From Ryuthela nishihirai (lineage: Eukaryota; Arthropoda; Arachnida; Araneae; Heptathelidae), in the NCBI GenBank assembly GCA_038380435.1, contig JAWZYU010000025.1, forward strand, positions 30,480,707 through 30,544,706: a stretch of DNA of 64,000 nucleotides, given 5' to 3'. The position numbers and the translations under genes were made by a program. Below the pieces are notes generated by a model. The model ran no database searches. It was not told the origin of the DNA and was given only the letters and a program-made list of their open reading frames with translations. Below, in pieces: positions 61,876-64,000 of the stretch. The first letter of the stretch is position 1, and the number at the start of each line of letters is the position of its first letter.

Positions 61876-61964
61876 CTGAAAAAAAAAAAAAGTTTATAAG
61901 ATAAATATTCATTCTGTAAAAAAAAATCACATAAAATTATCTGCAGCAATAGAATTTTTGGATT

Positions 61965-62386
61965 GTTGTTTTACTTATGAGCGGGCTTTTTGTTTTGTGT
62001 GTGGTTTTTGGGTTGTTTTACCTCTGAGCGGCACTTTTTTGCACACCATGGGCTAAATGGCCAGGTCACATGGACCCCGAAGGCTCAGAGAAGGTTGGGG
62101 GAGGGGACCCACTGGAACAGCTGTTGGGAGACAGATGTTAGCTTCCCGTTAAGGCCATCCAGCGTGTTCTTTAACGTGCACAGGGTATGGCTCTCCCACA
62201 CACGAGGCCACGGCTTAACGTCCCATCGGACGGCGGCCTTTCCAAGCCCATCGGTGTCCCCTACTGACCGTGGGCAGGGCGGGGAATTTTGCGGAGATAA
62301 ATCTCAACGCTGACCCAGCTGGGACTCGAACCTGGGAAGTACAGATTACGAGCCTGGCGCGCTACCGACTGAGCCACCCCCGCCCC
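61965..62386 (-). repeat. SINE-A, full length, with a short extra tail piece
   Basis: TTGTTTTACTTATGAGCGGG piece at 61965-61990, then a full copy from 62009 (GGGTTGTTTTACCTCTGAGC) to the head GCCACCCCCGCCCC. GTGTGT occurs on both sides. Confidence 0.9.
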
Positions 62387-62473
62387 GTGTGTCTGTGCAC
62401 TCTATAGGGAAGTCGCAAAAATTCCAATATCTTAAAAACTGGGAATGGAGTCTACTCTCGTCAGCTCTATGGT

Positions 62474-64000
62474 TGGTTGGTTGATTGTTTAGGGTTTTAT
62501 GGCGCATTAACATTTAAGGCTATAATGCGCCAAACGAATGTCCAAAAAAAGATAAAAGTCGTGGTACCCTCAACCAGTTTTTAAAAATATACTACAAACA
62601 CTCATAAAAAATGTAAAACAATAAAATGAAACGAAGTAGACAACAATAAACAAATATAGTAATATGTTATAAATATAAGCATAGAAGTAACTCAGGTTCG
62701 TCATCCACCCGAAGAAGAAAAGAGTGTAATAAACGAATGACCTAAACAGAGCAGAGCAAGTACAACTTCCTCCTTGCGATTCCTGCGGTAACATAACTGC
62801 CACGGTTTTATGATAGTTTGATCTCAGAGAGCTTGTTCGTAAGCTGTTCTGATCAAGATCTCTGCTACCGTGACCGGAGCTCGATAGTAAAACGCTGCCG
62901 GAAATCCAGATATCGAACCAGCAACGGATAGTCGGACAGGGGCGTGGCTGGCTTTGCAGCAGCATCTGCCAAGTCATTGCCCCTGATACCGACGTGACCA
63001 GGCACCCAACAGAAACAGATGGTTGTTGGGGTTGCCAGACGATGGAGCTGCTGGGGGATCTAGGAAAGAACTGGGTGAGGCCGAAGCCTCACCAAGATCA
63101 AAGCCTGTAGCGAGCTAAGGAAATCGGTGTGAAGCATGTACCGTAGTAACAGCATACTTAGCCGCCATGAAGACAAAGCATATAACTCTGCAGCGTGATC
63201 TGGTCTGCAATGATTGTATCACAGCAGACCATGGCCGATTCCACTGATGTGCCAGACTTCGAGCCATCTGTGAATACAGGCAAGAAGTCCGGGTTTGCAA
63301 GATGATGGCTGGCAAAGAGTTGCCAGTACATACAGTCAGGTGTAAAGGCCTTCCCCGTCGTGCACAGGGAAAAATCACAGGAAGGGTAAACAGCAAGCCA
63401 CGGTGGGAGTGGCTCGATTGTGGAGTGTTCGATGCTATCGAGACTGTTGTTGATGTCTCTGAGGTAGCCTCCGACTCGCAAACCAAATGGACGAATGGCA
63501 CTTGGGCGATTAGTGTAAGGCATCTCCCATTTCGCACTGAAAACGCAGTCCCAAGTGGGATGGCCAGGCAGGGATTGCAATTTAGATGCATATTGAACGG
63601 GCAACCACTTACAACGAAGAGATAAAGATGGTTCGTCGGTCTCAATGTAAAGACTCTGAACAGGTGAGGTGCGGAATGTTCCCGTGCAAACACAGAGGGC
63701 CTGATGATGGAGCAGATCCAGCACCTTCACCACCGAATCCCGGGCTGAGTCGTACATCTAGGATCCATAATCCAGTTTCAACCGGACAAGCACATGGTAC
63801 AGGTGGTGAAGAGAACATCAGTCAGCTCCCCAGGAGAGAGAGGAGAGGACCTTGATGATGTTCAATGCCCGCATGCACTTGGACTTGAGATGATGTATGT
63901 GGGGGGGAAAAGGTCAATTTCCGATCGAAGAAGAGACCGAGAAACTTGGTCTCCGCCACAACTGGAATGATGTTACCACCGAGCCATAGCTCTGGATTCA
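62474..64000 (-). mobile_element. RNase-H-bearing LINE (Jockey/I-like), 3' part, cut by the window edge
   Basis: The 3' end in reverse at 62474 is GGTTGGTTGATTG then GGGTTTTATGGCGCATT. Going up, the minus strand encodes SLYIETDEPSLSLRCKWL, FTDGSKSGTSVESAMV (first RNase H motif) and CFCWVPGHVGIRGNDLADAA (last RNase H motif), with breaks between. The open piece 63158-63757 covers the region from the end of the reverse transcriptase into RNase H. The reverse transcriptase itself would lie to the right of the window. Confidence 0.88.
63158..63757 (-). pseudogene. LINE ORF2 piece: post-RT region and RNase H start
   Basis: Reads YDSARDSVVKVLDLLHHQAL, CTGTFRTSPVQSLYIETDEP and DFLPVFTDGSKSGTSVESAM, typical of Jockey-like elements of arthropods. 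After the first RNase H Asp (FTDGS) the frame changes before the CWVPGHVGIRGNDLAD motif near 62960-63010, so the enzyme is not intact. Confidence 0.85.

Noticed and set aside
62570..62977. Minus-strand frame of 135 codons as a host gene
   Set aside because: It is another frame over the LINE. The adjacent frame carries the RNase H motif CWVPGHVGIRGNDLAD.

Overview
The window is eukaryotic, AT-rich and repeat-dense. It looks like intronic DNA of an arthropod, and the transposon set (a DUF4817-type mariner, RTE and RNase-H-bearing LINEs, tRNA-derived SINEs) would fit an arachnid. No species can be named from the sequence alone. There are no prokaryotic operons, rRNA genes or CRISPR arrays, and no free-standing tRNA genes.

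One host gene crosses nearly the whole window on the minus strand: a homologue of GPR155/LYCHOS, the lysosomal cholesterol-sensing membrane protein (PIN-like transporter fold plus GPCR-like helices plus a C-terminal DEP domain). I could place eleven coding exon positions from 61843 (start codon) down to 5694, giving about 594 codons. Every junction has GT/AG sites and compatible phase. The C-terminal part with the DEP domain is not visible and should lie beyond the left edge. An untranslated first exon should lie beyond the right edge, or in the unread part of 61876-64000. The introns reach 10 kb and hold everything else.

The layout along the + strand is as follows. 1-5.7 kb: SINE pieces, a decayed LINE (1.63-3.16 kb) and a 1.1 kb minisatellite (4.0-5.1). 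5.7-15.5 kb: exons 11, 10, 9 and 8, with two more blocks of the same minisatellite family (6.1-7.2 and 11.5-12.0) and a palindromic MITE. 15.5-31 kb: exons 7, 6 and 5, a Tc1-like fragment joined to a LINE 3' end and a minisatellite (16.2-17.8), several MITEs, and a minisatellite at 29.2-30.2 built from the end of exon 5. 31-43.1 kb: a SINE-derived minisatellite (33.2-34.0), two copies of exon 4 (35.8 and 36.7), a decayed tandem array (37.1-37.9), an RTE-type LINE (38.1-41.6) and exon 3. 43.2-46.5 kb: a satellite with a 130-bp unit. 47-62 kb: many SINEs, a palindromic MITE, exon 2, a broken mariner, two tandem arrays and exon 1. 62.5-64 kb: the 3' half of an RNase-H-bearing LINE.

The most notable observations concern how repeats meet the gene. 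The 30-bp minisatellite at 29.2-30.2 kb is a reiteration of the exon 5/intron 5 junction, so the transcript carries a run of copies of its own 5' splice site, in a 10-codon period. Exon 4 exists twice with only two base differences. Its phase (0 in, 2 out) means the two copies cannot both be included without a frameshift, and the extra copy sits inside an old SINE as a patch. Three minisatellite blocks of one family present many pyrimidine-tract-plus-CAG motifs to the transcript. Two other minisatellites grew from a LINE edge and a SINE tail. SINE-A and the RNase-H LINE share a CAACC-type 3' end, which suggests a SINE/LINE partnership.
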